Assembly (NCBI GenBank): GCA_012862575.1
Contig: BLSF01000084.1
Span: forward strand, 62,001 to 126,000
Source: Parietichytrium sp. I65-24A
Taxonomy: Eukaryota; Sar; Bigyra; Thraustochytrida; Thraustochytriidae
Reading direction: 5' to 3'
Length of the DNA: 64,000 nucleotides
A program made the position numbers and the translations under genes. The notes under the pieces are model-generated. The model saw nothing but the letters and a program-made list of their open reading frames with translations, searched no databases and was not told the DNA's origin. Shown piece by piece: positions 31,771 to 43,400 of this stretch. Positions within the stretch are counted from its first letter, which is position 1, and each line of letters opens with the position of its first letter.

Positions 31771-32301
31771 TTAGTCTTTCTTGAGTCTGTCGCGAACCCA
31801 CTTTGGGTATTTTTCGGGCTTCGCCTTGCTCGGCCTGGGTACGCGAGGGTTCCGGATAGCGGCCTGCGGCGGGCAAACAAGTAGCGCTTGTACTGGTCGC
31901 TGTTTCATCGCAGCTTGCTTTCCTACCTTCACTTCGCCAATATCGCTCAAACACGACTGCCTCTGAGAAAGCAGATCTAAACAGCGCAGATCCGCTGCAA
32001 AGAGATTCGCCCCGCTGGCCCATTCCTCATGCTCGCCATCTCCAATCGACGCCGCTTTCGATGAAGACCAACTTTCCACAGACTCTGCCGAAACCCCTTC
32101 TCCATTGACAGTTCCCAGAGAGCCAAGATCAGAATCAGAGCGCGAATGGGGGCGACAATTCTCATCAATGTTGCTCGAAAATCCCCGTCTTTTTTGCATT
32201 CTCGATCGTCGTTCAAAATCTCTCCTTCGAGATTGTTGCTGGGCCGCTGCCAAGTCGAGGAGCAGGATACCACTTTCCGCCACTCTCAGAGCGTCCGCCA
32301 T
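31771..32301 (-). CDS. Hypothetical basic protein, 176 residues
   Basis: Starts at ATG 32301 (M-A-D-A-L-R-V-A-E-S); the frame is open slightly upstream but without ATG. No known domain. An Ala/Gln-rich N-terminal helix is followed by a Ser-rich, low-complexity middle and a basic C-terminus (P-R-P-S-K-A-K-P-E-K-Y-P-K-W-V-R-D-R-L). The stop is 33 bp from the stop of the convergent Trp-repeat/WW gene, a spacing typical of this compact region. The gene is credible because of the non-random composition and position, but no homolog is known to me. Confidence 0.55.
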   Translation of the reverse strand: MADALRVAESGILLLDLAAAQQQSRRRDFERRSRMQKRRGFSSNIDENCRPHSRSDSDLGSLGTVNGEGVSAESVESWSSSKAASIGDGEHEEWASGANLFAADLRCLDLLSQRQSCLSDIGEVKVGKQAAMKQRPVQALLVCPPQAAIRNPRVPRPSKAKPEKYPKWVRDRLKKD

Positions 32302-32880
32302 GACGTTTTCCAACTTCTATTTTCTATTTTCCAATTCAACGAGGCGAAAGGAACTTGAATCCTGCAGCACGCGGATGAATAGCGAATTGTTCATCCAGAG
32401 TGTACTCTCACTGGAGCCGTACGTGCGCGTACCACGTTAGTTCACACAGAAGAAGGAGAAGAAAGGACGTTGGCAATTGAAGCCGTTACGGGAAACGGGT
32501 GAAACGGATGGAAACGGGGGTGTCTTATACTGACACTATTATATCGCTACTGTGTTCTATTCGATACTTTAGTTAGCTGTGAGCTGCGAGTGGGGCGTGT
32601 TTGGCGTGTTCTCATTTGAGGACTAAGTCTTTCTCAGTTGAGTGATTCTCAGGCTTGGACTCCAAAACAAGAGAATGTTTTCACAAGGAGCCGGCTTTTG
32701 TGGGATATGTGCAGTAACGCACAAAGTGGGAGAAATGAAGGGCATTCGTCGAATCAATTACTACTTGGTGTTAATTATCAAATCACGGAGATGGAACTAG
32801 TTCCCAAAGTCGAGTCCAGCATTCACAATCAAATAACTCGGCGAGGAGTGTGCATTTCTTTTTTGGTCAGAGCAGAAGAG
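32302..32880. other. Intergenic region between two minus-strand genes
   Basis: Upstream of the 176-residue gene and downstream of the Tudor-like gene. A plus-strand frame at 32638-33099 overlaps the Tudor-like gene antisense and starts without support. I see no specific element. Confidence 0.45.
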
Positions 32881-33762
32881 CTACTCTTCAAATTGTACGT
32901 CATGGATAGAGGTCCCGCTCTGCAAGGTACCGTTCTTGAACTGTACGGTGAACGTTTCTTCCAAGTCGTCGTAGTATACAATATGAGCAGCATAGAAACA
33001 AGTGTCCTTGTGGAACATTGCCCTGCAAGGCTTGCCGATGTATTTGCTGGGATTTGTCTTCTCCATCTGTGCTGCCCGTTCGCGATCCTTGTACGCTGAC
33101 AGTTTTGCAGCGGTGCGAATGTCTACATCCGCCTTGGATTCAGGCAAGAGCTCTGAAGCCTTCGCCTTGGGTGTAGTGGTGTGGGACTCCTTGGAGGATC
33201 TCTTGATAGACCCCTTTAACGATCTTTTCTTCGAGACTCTTTTGGTGCTCGGCAACCTCGACGAGCCAGTCTTCATTTTCTTAACGGGTAGCGGCGCGAC
33301 AGCATCGTCGTCTTCATCTTCGTAGAGCGTCTCGTCTTCCTCTTCCTCATCATAACGAGAAGACTTTGCATTCTTTTTTTCCTGCTCCCCGCCCAGATAC
33401 ACGGTCTCAAACATCTCGTCGTCTTCCGGAAATCCCATTTCGTCAGCTGCATCAGACTCTTCCAGGAAGTTTCGCAGCTTGGCTTTTATCGCTTCAAGCT
33501 CTCTCTCCTTTTGTGAAATCACGCGCTCGCGCTTCTCAACAGCCAGCTCCCTGTCATGCAGGTCTTTCTCGCGGCGGCCTAAGCTTTCCTTTGGCTTGAG
33601 CATGGATGTGATGCTCTTCGCTCGTTTGTCTAACCAGGACTTGATCTTGAGCCGCGCAGAAGTCCGGTCCCCAATGTCTCCATCGCTCCCAGTCAGCGTG
33701 AGCCGGTGGGCGCTCTTGGCCTTTTTAAGTCCGCTTTTAAACCCTTCTTTGAACTGCTCCAT
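32881..33762 (-). CDS. Tudor-like-domain protein with central coiled coil
   Basis: 293 residues from ATG 33762; an upstream in-frame TTG is not used. Order: a Lys-rich N-terminus, a heptad helix at about 80-125 (R-E-L-A-V-E-K-R-E-R-V), an acidic stretch (about 140-170, with E-E-E-E-D-E), a Lys/Ser-rich nuclear-localisation-like tract, and at about 240-290 a Tudor-like barrel (Y-I-G-K-P-C-R-A...Y-D-D...F-T-V-Q-F-K-N-G). Tudor folds read methylated Lys/Arg; the aromatic residues needed for a cage (Phe, Tyr, Tyr) are present. SMN/SPF30-like splicing adaptors have similar domains, but the rest does not match. Nuclear reader function is inferred. Confidence 0.75.
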   Translation of the reverse strand: MEQFKEGFKSGLKKAKSAHRLTLTGSDGDIGDRTSARLKIKSWLDKRAKSITSMLKPKESLGRREKDLHDRELAVEKRERVISQKERELEAIKAKLRNFLEESDAADEMGFPEDDEMFETVYLGGEQEKKNAKSSRYDEEEEDETLYEDEDDDAVAPLPVKKMKTGSSRLPSTKRVSKKRSLKGSIKRSSKESHTTTPKAKASELLPESKADVDIRTAAKLSAYKDRERAAQMEKTNPSKYIGKPCRAMFHKDTCFYAAHIVYYDDLEETFTVQFKNGTLQSGTSIHDVQFEE

Positions 33763-36081
33763 CTTGCCCCAATGTGATGTCTTACGCTCGAGTTTCGCGC
33801 TCCCCAACTCGCCCAAACTTACGGGACCTACGGAACCTACGGGACCTGCGAGACCGCTCGGCTCTGTGGCCTCCCACGGAGGAGGAACTACGCCCCCACC
33901 CGCAAGAGCACTTGGCCGGCGAAAAGAGCTTGAAGCCAGCTTCGATGGACCGCCAACCGCGACGTTTTTCGTTCACTGCCAGCTCGACTCCAATCGACCC
34001 TGATTTCGCGAGACGAACGTATGACGGCAGGTCAAGCACAAGGGCGATGTCGGAAAGCTAGTCACCTTGTGACGTAACAGAGAGCGTGAGGGGCTGAGAG
34101 AGCCCAAGCCCTAGTACCCGGACGATTACAGACAGGGGGCGGGGAGGTGGTTGGGGGGGAGGAACCGAAACGGAAGCAGACAATTACTCTTGCTGCTGTG
34201 GCATGCTCTGCAGTGTCCTGCCAGTGCCGTCGATTCGCAGTCTTAGCCCTTTCTTCTGGCGACTCTGGTGCCGGCCTCCAGGTCCTCCAAGTCCTCCAGG
34301 TACCGGTACAGCAACAGCGAGCCTCACTGTCAGTGCACGTCTGCCACGGGCTCGCAACAGCAAACAGCAGCAGCAGCTAACTGCAAATTGCTATCAGCTG
34401 ACTAGCGTGGGCACGCACTTCCTTGCCTTGTCTTGGCTGTCTTGGCCTCCTTTCTTACTTCTCTCCTTCCCTCGTGCTTTACTTTCTACTTGCTTGGCTG
34501 GCCCTGCATGTCCGTGTTTCGAGTTTCGTGCTTCGTGGCTCTCTTCCCAACTCCGAGAGCGCTTCTTGTACTCACAGTCAGTAAGTTACCACCACTTTGC
34601 TCGCCACCCAAGACACGCGAGAGAGAGAGAGAGAGAGAGATAAGAGAGAGAAAGGGAGAGAGAGACGCAAGAGAGAACGTGCCGCGATCCCTTGTAGCCT
34701 AGCACAGAGAGAGAGGGAGGGAATGGGAGGGAGATAGAACTTAGAGGGAGAGAGAGAGAGGAAGGGGTGGTGTGGTGTGCTCTGCACGTGTGCCCACCAA
34801 AGCAATACATTAACCCGTAAGCTTATCATACGTCCCCTGCTGGTACGCCAACAACGCCTGGCCCTACACGTGCCAACTACAACGTCGCCCTTGGTCAGAT
34901 CATGTCAGATCTCTCTCTACCCAAGTGGTAAGCTTACTCATTGTTTTGCCCTTCCTTCCCCTGACTTATCAACCCCTCTACGACTCTCTCTTGTTTCTTG
35001 TCTCTTGTCTCCTGTCTCCCTCCTTCGCAGCCTGCGAGTTGCCATTGCCGTCGATGCATTAGTCAACGCAATGTGATGATGGTTGATTAATCAAGATGTT
35101 AATTGATGAGAAGGCTCCGCGACTTCCGCGACGATGAGCTCCAATTGCTCATCTGCGGATATCCGCGGCATCTGACTGGCATTCGCGACCACTGCGGCTC
35201 AAGTTCCTTTCCATCCTGCCCTTGTTCACGGACCCGAGTACTGAGTACTTAGTACTGGCACTTGCAACTCGAAAGCGAGAAAAGCGACATAATTTATCTT
35301 ATCACAGGTTCCTCAGGTGCGAGCAGCGGACAGCGATGCCGTGAGCCCGCACTCCACCGCACCTCAGAAGCTCTATAAGTTAGATCTGAATTTGAACAAA
35401 GCGCAAGTATCAGCAAGTATCTGCAAGTATCTGCAAGTAGCAGCAAAATCAGCAAGGTGCGAAACGGCGACGAGGGTTGGGACCGCGGGGAGGCGCTCGT
35501 TCGTTCAACTAAGCTTATAGCAACTACGTTCATCAACTTGCACGTGTTCAAGAGCTCCGCATTTGTTTTCCCATGAATGAAATGATTGAAAATGAAATGA
35601 ATGAATTATGAAAATGAAAAATGAATGAAATGAAAAGAAATGAATGGAAAGAATGAATGAAAAGAAATGAATGAAATGAAATGAAATGGGTTCATCTATC
35701 TTTTTCAGAGCCAAATTGGATCGAAAAAGAGGTTGGTTGGTTGGTTGGTGTTGCCTCGCGCCAACTTTCTCCTCCTCGTTCGCGTTCTCGTTCTCGAGTA
35801 CGAGTATCAATCAGCACCTGAGTGTACTAGTACACCTACAGTACTGATTAACGCCACACTACTATACCTTCCTGACTTTGTTACCCTTTTCCTTTTCTTT
35901 TGGTGTTTCTATTTTTTGATTGACAGGATTGACAGTGAATTTTGGTTTTGGTTTTTTCTGGCGCGTGGCAAAGTGTCAGGACTGTCAGGACTACCGGTGC
36001 ACACCTCATCGCAAAGCATCAAAGTACTACCGTCATGTATAAGTGTCAAATAGGAGGGTAGGGGCGTAAGCGCGGCTATAG

Positions 36082-36101
36082 ACACCCGTATATGCGGGTG
36101 T
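36082..36101. other. Perfect 7-bp hairpin, 6-nt loop
   Basis: ACACCCG and CGGGTGT flank the loop TATATG. It lies in non-coding DNA with no adjacent gene and no T-run, so a terminator role is not suggested. Confidence 0.35.
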
Positions 36102-38202
36102 TAATGGGTGGAGTAGTGATTTGATGGAGAGCGGGAGGGTTATGGGTTTGGAGTAGGGTTGGTGGTGATTACTTACAGTTAGTGAAGAACTTTATGATTT
36201 GTCATGTAACTCTTCAGCTTTGGATTGAGAGGTGTCAAAAAGGCTTGCTAAAAGTAATGGATAGAAATTTTAAGATAAATTGAAACCATCTATCTCTCCA
36301 TCGCTCTTTCTTACTTATCACACTATTAAAACAGAGGGAAGGTCACTCGGCTCGTGCACCCATGATCACCCATGGCCAGCTGCGGGAATGGGTAAGGAAC
36401 AAAGAACTGAACGCTTGTTTGGAGATGTGGAAGGGTGGAAATAAGTAAAATCGTCGCCAAAATTTGGCTCGTGGCAACTCGAGAGAAAAGAACAAGTCAA
36501 GTTTGTTTACTCAGTACATTGTGAGTTTGATCGTGTGGTCCGGTCCGTTCCGGTCCACACTTTCTTCATGAATGACTTTGAATTTCCTTAGGTTTAGGGG
36601 CCGCAATGCCTCTGATAATCAATGAATCAGTCAATTAGTCGATGACACATGTATCCTCCCAAGTTTTGCGCCGTCAATGGATGTTTATTTAGCCTGGCCA
36701 GGCAGCCATGTCGAGATTGTAAGGCGGGTGGAACCAACCTGCAAACATCCAAACATGGCTTGCGTAAACCTTGCCTGCTCTCAGGACAGAGTGTGTGTCC
36801 GTCTGGACATGTCTGGGCCTCAGCACCGCACATCGATTACATCGATTACACCTTTGTGTCGTGGTTCACCGCACCCTTGGCGGAAAACGATTGCGTACGC
36901 CCTCGTTTTCACCTTTTCGTTCCTAATTGAACGTGAGAGCCAGAGCCTGTCTTGTTTTGACTGCCATGTTCCGTACTCTTCGTACTCGTACTGAGTACCT
37001 CCTCCGCCGGAAGCTGTTGTTGTTCAAGCTGAAAACCGAGATGGAATTCAGACTAGAGCATTGAAGGACGGAGAAGCTTTAAATAGCTGAGTTGATGGGG
37101 CACCATCTCGCATCCCGTGCTGTATCCATCCATCCATCCATCCATCCCTGTGGAAGCAAGATTGAGCCCGGTTCCGTAGCGTCTCCGCTTCACTTGGCAA
37201 CCGAGGCCTAATCCGTGCAACTTTGCAACGCCCATTGCAAAGAAACGCAGAAAGGAACGAGCGTTACAGCTCAAACAAACGTTGAACCTTGAAAAGTGAA
37301 CTTGATGCCCACCGAACAACCACCCCTCGCTTTCAAACAAAGTGTCATGAAAACCTAGTTTAGAAAACTTCGAAGTGTCTTCCTACTCCTCCCTTCTTTT
37401 CATACCCCACACACCCGTCGACCAACGCCGGTGGGGAAGGTGAAGGTGAAAGGGAGAAAGATAGATTGAAAGACAAGAAAGAAAGAAACCATTGAAAAAG
37501 CGTCACATGCCAGTTTTCGAAGGCCAGCAAAGAGACGAATACTGACAGCGTAAGCAAAAGCGGAACAAAGACAATACAAGCAAGCACGCACGCACGGAAT
37601 CAATCAATCAATCAATCAATCATTTGATCTCGATTCAAGAAGGAAAGAAGGAAGGAAGGAAGGAAGGAAGGAAGGGTAGAAGGAGACGGGACCGGAGAAG
37701 AAGGAGGCAAGAAACAGAGAGACAGACAAAGAAAGAAACAAAGAAAGAAACAAGGGCCCGCTCTCTCTTTCGTCTCTCTTTGTCACTCTTCCCATCATCC
37801 TCTTTTCGTTGCCGATTCAACTACAACGATCCATTTCCCATCCTGCGCCACGCCGCAGCCGCAGCTGCAGTTAGAGCCACAGCCACGTAGGCGCACACCA
37901 TTGCCATTCCCGTTCGCTTTTTCTTCCATTCTTCCATTCTTCCTTGTCTCGTCCTGTCTTCGACAGCGCTCGGCAGCGCTTGGGCAGAGAGCGAAGAGCG
38001 AAGAGCGAAGAGAGAAGAGATCGAGCCCTGTCTCTGTCTCTGTCTGTGTCTGTGGCCTCGCAGTCCTGTCGCCAAGGTCGCCAAGGTCAAGGCGGGTTTG
38101 CGTTTGCGTTTGCGTTTGCATTGAAACTTGCACTTGCACTTGCCTTCGTAGTTGCATTTGCACTTGCATTTGCACTTGCGTCTCTGCTTTCGCGTTCACA
38201 TT

Positions 38203-38203
<1 letters not shown>

Positions 38204-38256
<53 letters not shown>
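38204..38256. repeat. GCAGAC hexanucleotide microsatellite
   Basis: About eight to nine uninterrupted GCAGAC units, ending about 340 bp before the methyltransferase start codon. The minus strand would read as a Ser/Ala alternation and the plus strand as Arg/Asp-Ala runs, which explains the spurious open frames. Confidence 0.9.
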
Positions 38257-38257
<1 letters not shown>

Positions 38258-38599
38258 ACGCGCCAGGGAGAGAGGGACGGGGACGAAGGACGCGGAGAGG
38301 AAGAAAGGAAGGAAGGAAGGAAGGAAATGTGTGTTGGGCACGCCGTTCACCAGCCATAGCGACAGCACCTCATCCTCCTCGACTGGCTCGGCTGGTCCAG
38401 CTGGTCCAGCTTGTCCAGCTCGTCCAGCTCGCCCATTTCTTTCGGTCTCTTCGCATCCCATATCGTTCCATTTCATCCGCGAGGGACCTTGGCAGAGAGC
38501 GGGAGATTGAAGGTAAAGTGGTGACGGAAGGCAGAAGAGGAAGGGAAAGATCGGCAGAGGAGGAAGGGAGAGATCGGCGGGGATGCGGGCGTGGCCGCT

Positions 38600-40060
38600 A
38601 TGGCGCAGAGAAAAGAGAGCAGCTTCTTCACGAGCAGCAGCGAGAGCACGGTGTCTCTGAGCGCTGGTGAGAAAGAGGAAAGGTTGCAGGCCAAGGCGTT
38701 GGTATACAGGCTGCTGGAAGGCGATGTCAAGGTGATGGTCCCCAAACCAGAGGACTTTGTCAAGGCCTGCGCGCAGGTGTCCCAGGAGCTCACGGACGAG
38801 GAGCTCGTGTCGGTGCACGCCAGGATGCAAAAGACGTACCCACAGTCATCCATCGTGGGCCACGCGATCAAGCGGCCGTACGGGTACCCCGGCGACTTTG
38901 AGCTGGTGGACTGGATTTACACGGGCTACAGGTGCCAGCAGGAGTGGTTCAGCAAGCTGGACGGCATCCTGCAAGGCACGAGGACGGCGGACTCGCTCCG
39001 AGTCCGCAAAGGGTACTTTGTGGGGCTGGTGATGGACCTCGCCGAGAACAATGGAGGCACGTTGGACATTCTGGTGCTCTCCTCCGGGTCCGGGCGAGAG
39101 ATATTGGAGGCGTCCATTGCTGCGGCGAAACGCAAGTTTAGGCTGCGCTTCGTTTGCATCGACGATGACCCGAACGCGATCTCTTACGCATCTGCCATGA
39201 CCCGCGTCCTGCGCGAAAAGATAAAATTCTTCGAGACTGACCTGCAGCACGTCGACTCGGTGCTTCAGGGGAAGCGCTTCGACCTCGTCTGGTGCTCCAC
39301 AAAATTCGACTTTTTGGACGACACGCAATTTCTGCTGACTATGAAAAAGCTCCTCAAGACCGCAAAGAAGGTGTCTGGTCAAGTGGTCATCGGCAGCCAG
39401 GCGCCTGTCGAGGAGGAGGGAGTCATGCGCTTGTTCTTGCGGTGGAACATGTATTGCAGAACCGCCAAACAACTCGTCGGGATATTCGAGTCCCTCAAGG
39501 AAGGGGACTGCCGCGCCGAAGTCCGCAGCGAGGTTACCGGCCTAAACCAGTTTATGCACGTTCGTCGCTCGGGCTTTGCCTCTGTCAAACAGGAGAGCAC
39601 TATTAGGAGGTTGTCCAGAAGATCGGCCAATCTAAACCCGCTCTCTGTGACGCGCTATCTTCGAACAAAAACCCGCCCGGAGCTTCCGGAACGGAAGAAC
39701 TCTACAGTTTCCGTCGATGCAACAGGTCCCCCGAAAAAATCCTCTCAACCCCTTTCCACAGCTCCGAGAAGTAGTAGTCAATCAGACCGGCCACCGGCCG
39801 CACGTAAAAAGGGCTCCAAATCGCCCTCGCAACTAAACAGTTCGCCCCCCGCAAAGGACTCCAGGCGGAAAAGCCCAGAGACTGCCCAGCTTGAGGGTAA
39901 GACAGACAGTGTGGAAGAGCCTTCACGAAAGCTCAACCAGTTCACTCTCAGCCGATTCGATCGCAGGACGGACAAATACCAGCGAGTAAGGAAGGGCCGC
40001 AAGAAACCGAAAGATCCTTCCCCAGAACCGCTGGGTACAAAAGAGAGAATCAAAAGTTGA
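38600..40060 (+). CDS. SAM-dependent methyltransferase, bacterial fatty-ester/EF-type family
   Basis: 486 residues from ATG 38600. The catalytic part is about residues 60-320. R-P-Y-G-Y-P-G-D-F-E-L-V-D (about 92-104) resembles a motif I know from bacterial extracellular-factor (3-hydroxypalmitate methyl ester) methyltransferases. L-D-I-L-V-L-S-S-G-S-G-R-E (about 155-167) is motif I for SAM; C-I-D-D-D-P-N-A (about 186) gives the acidic ribose contact; T-D-L-Q-H-V-D is the post-III loop. The last 150 residues are a Ser/Lys/Arg/Pro-rich disordered tail not expected in bacterial members. The substrate cannot be read from sequence. The family seems commoner in bacteria, so old horizontal transfer with later addition of the tail is plausible but unproven. 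It is convergent with the BEACH gene. Confidence 0.75.
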   Translation: MAQRKESSFFTSSSESTVSLSAGEKEERLQAKALVYRLLEGDVKVMVPKPEDFVKACAQVSQELTDEELVSVHARMQKTYPQSSIVGHAIKRPYGYPGDFELVDWIYTGYRCQQEWFSKLDGILQGTRTADSLRVRKGYFVGLVMDLAENNGGTLDILVLSSGSGREILEASIAAAKRKFRLRFVCIDDDPNAISYASAMTRVLREKIKFFETDLQHVDSVLQGKRFDLVWCSTKFDFLDDTQFLLTMKKLLKTAKKVSGQVVIGSQAPVEEEGVMRLFLRWNMYCRTAKQLVGIFESLKEGDCRAEVRSEVTGLNQFMHVRRSGFASVKQESTIRRLSRRSANLNPLSVTRYLRTKTRPELPERKNSTVSVDATGPPKKSSQPLSTAPRSSSQSDRPPAARKKGSKSPSQLNSSPPAKDSRRKSPETAQLEGKTDSVEEPSRKLNQFTLSRFDRRTDKYQRVRKGRKKPKDPSPEPLGTKERIKS

Positions 40061-40427
40061 GCTTTGAAACATCAGCGAACAAGAAAGTGGCCCAACACAA
40101 GAAACGTAAAAAACACCATATCTAACCAGGCTAGCCAGGGACGCGGTCTCGAAGGAGAAGAGTTAGACATTTCATCGCGTACAGTGCTCAGTACTCAGTG
40201 GGTGAGTGAGCAGAGTGTTGCTGCGTCAATGTTTCTGAAAGCGACTGGAAACAGAGTGCCTCTCTTTCAACATACTTTATATCATGATTGGGAGGAGAGA
40301 AAAAGTTCGCAAATTACATGTTGCGAATGGCGAATGGCTTTTCGTTTTTGTCTGTTTGTTGTTCAGCAAAGCCAACATAGGAGAGCAGGTCTCTCTCATA
40401 TTACACAAGAAGAGAAAGTTAGTAGTC
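40061..40427. other. Convergent 3' intergenic region
   Basis: 367 bp between the stops of the methyltransferase and BEACH genes. It contains GTGCTCAGTACTCAGTGGG at about 40188. No gene or clear processing signal beyond A/T-rich stretches. Confidence 0.5.
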
Positions 40428-43400
40428 TCATAATACTTTAAAATGTACAAACGACCCATCCACCAGTGAAATAAGAAAAGAGTACTGATCGGATGATCGA
40501 GAGATTGCGGTGATGTCCGCCCCGAGCTGAGGCGTCTGGCACAGAGGCGTGAGATCAACGGAGTTAAAAGCGTGGACTACGCGGTGCTTTGATGCGCACA
40601 CGAGAATTTCGCAATCATGGCTGTACGCAAAAACATACATAGGACTCGTACATCTCCGAGACTCAATAAGGCGCCCATTAATGGAGTAGCTGGAGAGAGT
40701 CTGCTCGGACTCGTGCCACACCTGCAAAGCTGCCATTTTGCATGTGGCGATGCCCACCCACATCCACCCGCTCGAAAGGTTCGAAGAAAAGGAACCGTGA
40801 AAGCTTGTCTGAGGTCTTGAACCCATCGAAATTGAGCGCAAATAGGTTCCAGTATCAAGCGTGTGAACGATGCAAGTTCCATCAAGGCTTGCGGAAAAAA
40901 CCAGGTCAAGCGAGGAGCACACTGCAACGGCAGTGACTACATCGTCATGCCCAAGCAGCACAAGCTCTGGCACAAGTTGGTGAGAAAATGTCTTTGAGCT
41001 CACCCCTGGTGCGCCTCCTGACTTTTGGGCCTTGTCACCAGCGTGCGCAAAGCCGGCGTCCGTGGAGTTCCTTGTCGTGTGCAAGATCCCGCCAGTCTTG
41101 CCGTGCGGTTTCCCGGGCTTGTACACCGGATGCACTCGCCAAACACACACGCAGCAGTCCACTGACCCTGTTAGCACCCGCAACCCATCCTCTGTAACGG
41201 CCACGCAGGTGGTGGTGTCACTATGCTCCTTGTACACTCCATCTTCAAAATATCTCTTGGCTCCAAGCCAAGAATTTGATCGCCGTTTCACTTTGAAGGA
41301 CGCGTCCTTGAACGAAGAGGCTGATGAGCTCGTAGAGCCGGAGGTAGGCGATCCAAGGGGGGAGCTTTCCAAACCGCTTTTTGGTGACGCCAGGGGAGAG
41401 CTTGCGACGGCCGCTACAGACAAATCCAGATCGGAGGAGAGCGCTTTCGTGTCAATGTCAAGGTGAATACTTCGGAAGGAGGCATCCCAAAAACCTGTGC
41501 AGTACAGCGAAACAAGGTTGCGAGGGTCCGCAGGGCTCTCCAACGCTTGTTCCGGGTGTAATAGCGAACTGCAATCGAGCAAAGCGGGGCTATTCTGTGG
41601 AAACTGCAAGTCTTTTCCTTGGTCTATGCGGTACGCAAACATATGCGGACCGATTCCCGAAGAGAACAGAAACGGTGCGCCAAGCTCGCCGAGCTTATCT
41701 ACCTGTCCGAATAGCCTGCCTTGCCCTGCGGCCCACTGAACGTGCACCATCCGGATCTGCCGGTCGACGTCAATGGCCAGAAATTTTGCACTGAGCCCAG
41801 CCTGTTCCACTCCTGCGGAGGCTGTGCCCGGTGCAACCTTGAGCGAGAGCTCCGGGGACATCCACAGCATTCCACCAGAGCGGCTCTGGTGAGTGTCAAG
41901 CGTGACATACTGCACAGAAGCCTCGGGAGTTCGAAGAAAGCGTGGGATGCTTGACTTGACCACGTCCAACGGAGAAAACACGCTCTTCCAACGGCGCCGG
42001 GCCTGTTCAGAGCGCTGAGGGTGGGGTTTCGAAAACATCATTGGAGGGCACTGGCCGTACTCTTCGATCATACGAACCACTGTGTTGTGCAAGTCGGGCC
42101 GCACTTCTTTCAGGTACTCCATATTCACAGCCCCTTCGTACATGAGGTGAAAGTACACATTCATGGCCTCCTCTGCTTCCTGCCCCCTTTGCTTGTATCC
42201 AAATGTGAGATCGATCCAATGGTGCAGGTTCTCGCTCACAAAATCTGACTCCAAGGCACAGCGGTGAAAGTAGACGAATCGCTCGGGGCTTCCTCCGGCC
42301 CAAGGAGGCAATATAACATCGCCAACGCTTGTGCCATCCTGTTTGACTCCCAGATCAAATCCCGCGCTATTTCGCAAAAACTCAGAGTTGCAATAAAACT
42401 CTGGCACCAATTCCCGAGGGCTGATGTCCATGGCGAACTTGAGCGCGCCCTCTACAGAGTGAAATTGCCGATCTGCGAGGTCAAACTTCTTGCCATGCAA
42501 GTCGATGTGAAGCGATGTGAAAGGCTCAAGGCGGAGCAAATACCACAGCACGATAGCCTTCGAGGAATAGAAACTCCCGAAATGCCACGGCGGCCCCATC
42601 AGCACATGCTCGTCACCGTGTGCCTCTTCCAGTTCTCGGCTCTTACTGTGCGCGGTAGGAAACGGCCAGCGAAACAAGCTCTTCCCAAGACCCCCACTAC
42701 TGGCGGTGCCACCCAAGGCGCTGGTATGAGTTTTCTGAGTCTCCGAGTATCGTTCCAGAAGCTCATTCTGTTTGGCGAGGGACTGTGCCCCGATAGGAAA
42801 TCTCAAATCGCGATAAACAGCGGCATCGTCCAATCGAAGAACTTCGGAAGTAAAGTCTTTAATAGTCCACGGCATCACTGGGTACTGTGCCATGTCATTG
42901 TAGCTCCTACCCGCGAAGTCGTTCAGTATCATCAGATATTCAAAGTTGGAAATATCGCCTTGCACCCAGGCTTCCAGAGCACCACTCTTTCGAGCCCTCT
43001 CTTCGGGAGTCCATAGAGCGTCCTCCTGTTTGATCGCTTTTCCGATCAATTTGAGCACCAAGTCGCATTTTGCGGCACTTTCAAAGTTAAAAAAGTATGA
43101 TTTACGCTCAGAAGAGCCTGTAAACAACTCAATTGCCTGCCACTTCATCTTGTACCGGCGGCGTTGTACTCGCCGAATAATCGAAAACACCCAACGCTTG
43201 CCTATGCCGAATGTTCCGTCCCCGCGAGCCTCACTTTGTAGCCGAAGGAACTTGACATGCGTTTTTGTGATTTCTAGTTTCCCTTCAACGGTTTCAACCG
43301 GCAGAACGAGAGTCGCTGTTTCAGAAAATAGACTGTCAGGCGATTTTGTCAATTCCAACTGCTTCTGTTGCTGCGCCAGAGCATCTACTTGTTGCCTTAC

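Larger units (their letters stand above)
33763..38599. other. 4.8-kb repeat-rich non-coding region
   Basis: The longest gene-free stretch. It carries a dense series of different simple repeats: (GA)n at about 34617-34700, ATGAATGAAATGAA at about 35570-35690, GGTTGGTT at about 35728-35750, CCATCCAT at about 37125-37147, AATCAATC at about 37598-37622, GGAAGGAA at about 37640-37676 and again about 38305-38326, TTTGCGTTTGC/CACTTGC at about 38098-38180, GCAGAC at about 38204-38256 and GTCCAGCTG/C at about 38395-38430. Frames of more than 100 codons here are low complexity (Ala-Ser or Arg runs) and occur in all frames. I see no RNA gene. Confidence 0.65.

Noticed and set aside
37795-38259. Minus-strand open frame rich in Ser-Ala
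   Set aside because: It is a translation of the GCAGAC microsatellite and nearby pyrimidine repeats; all frames are open there.
42264-43016. 250-codon plus-strand open frame inside the BEACH gene
   Set aside because: It is antisense to the conserved PH-BEACH region; codon pattern and domains support the minus strand only.
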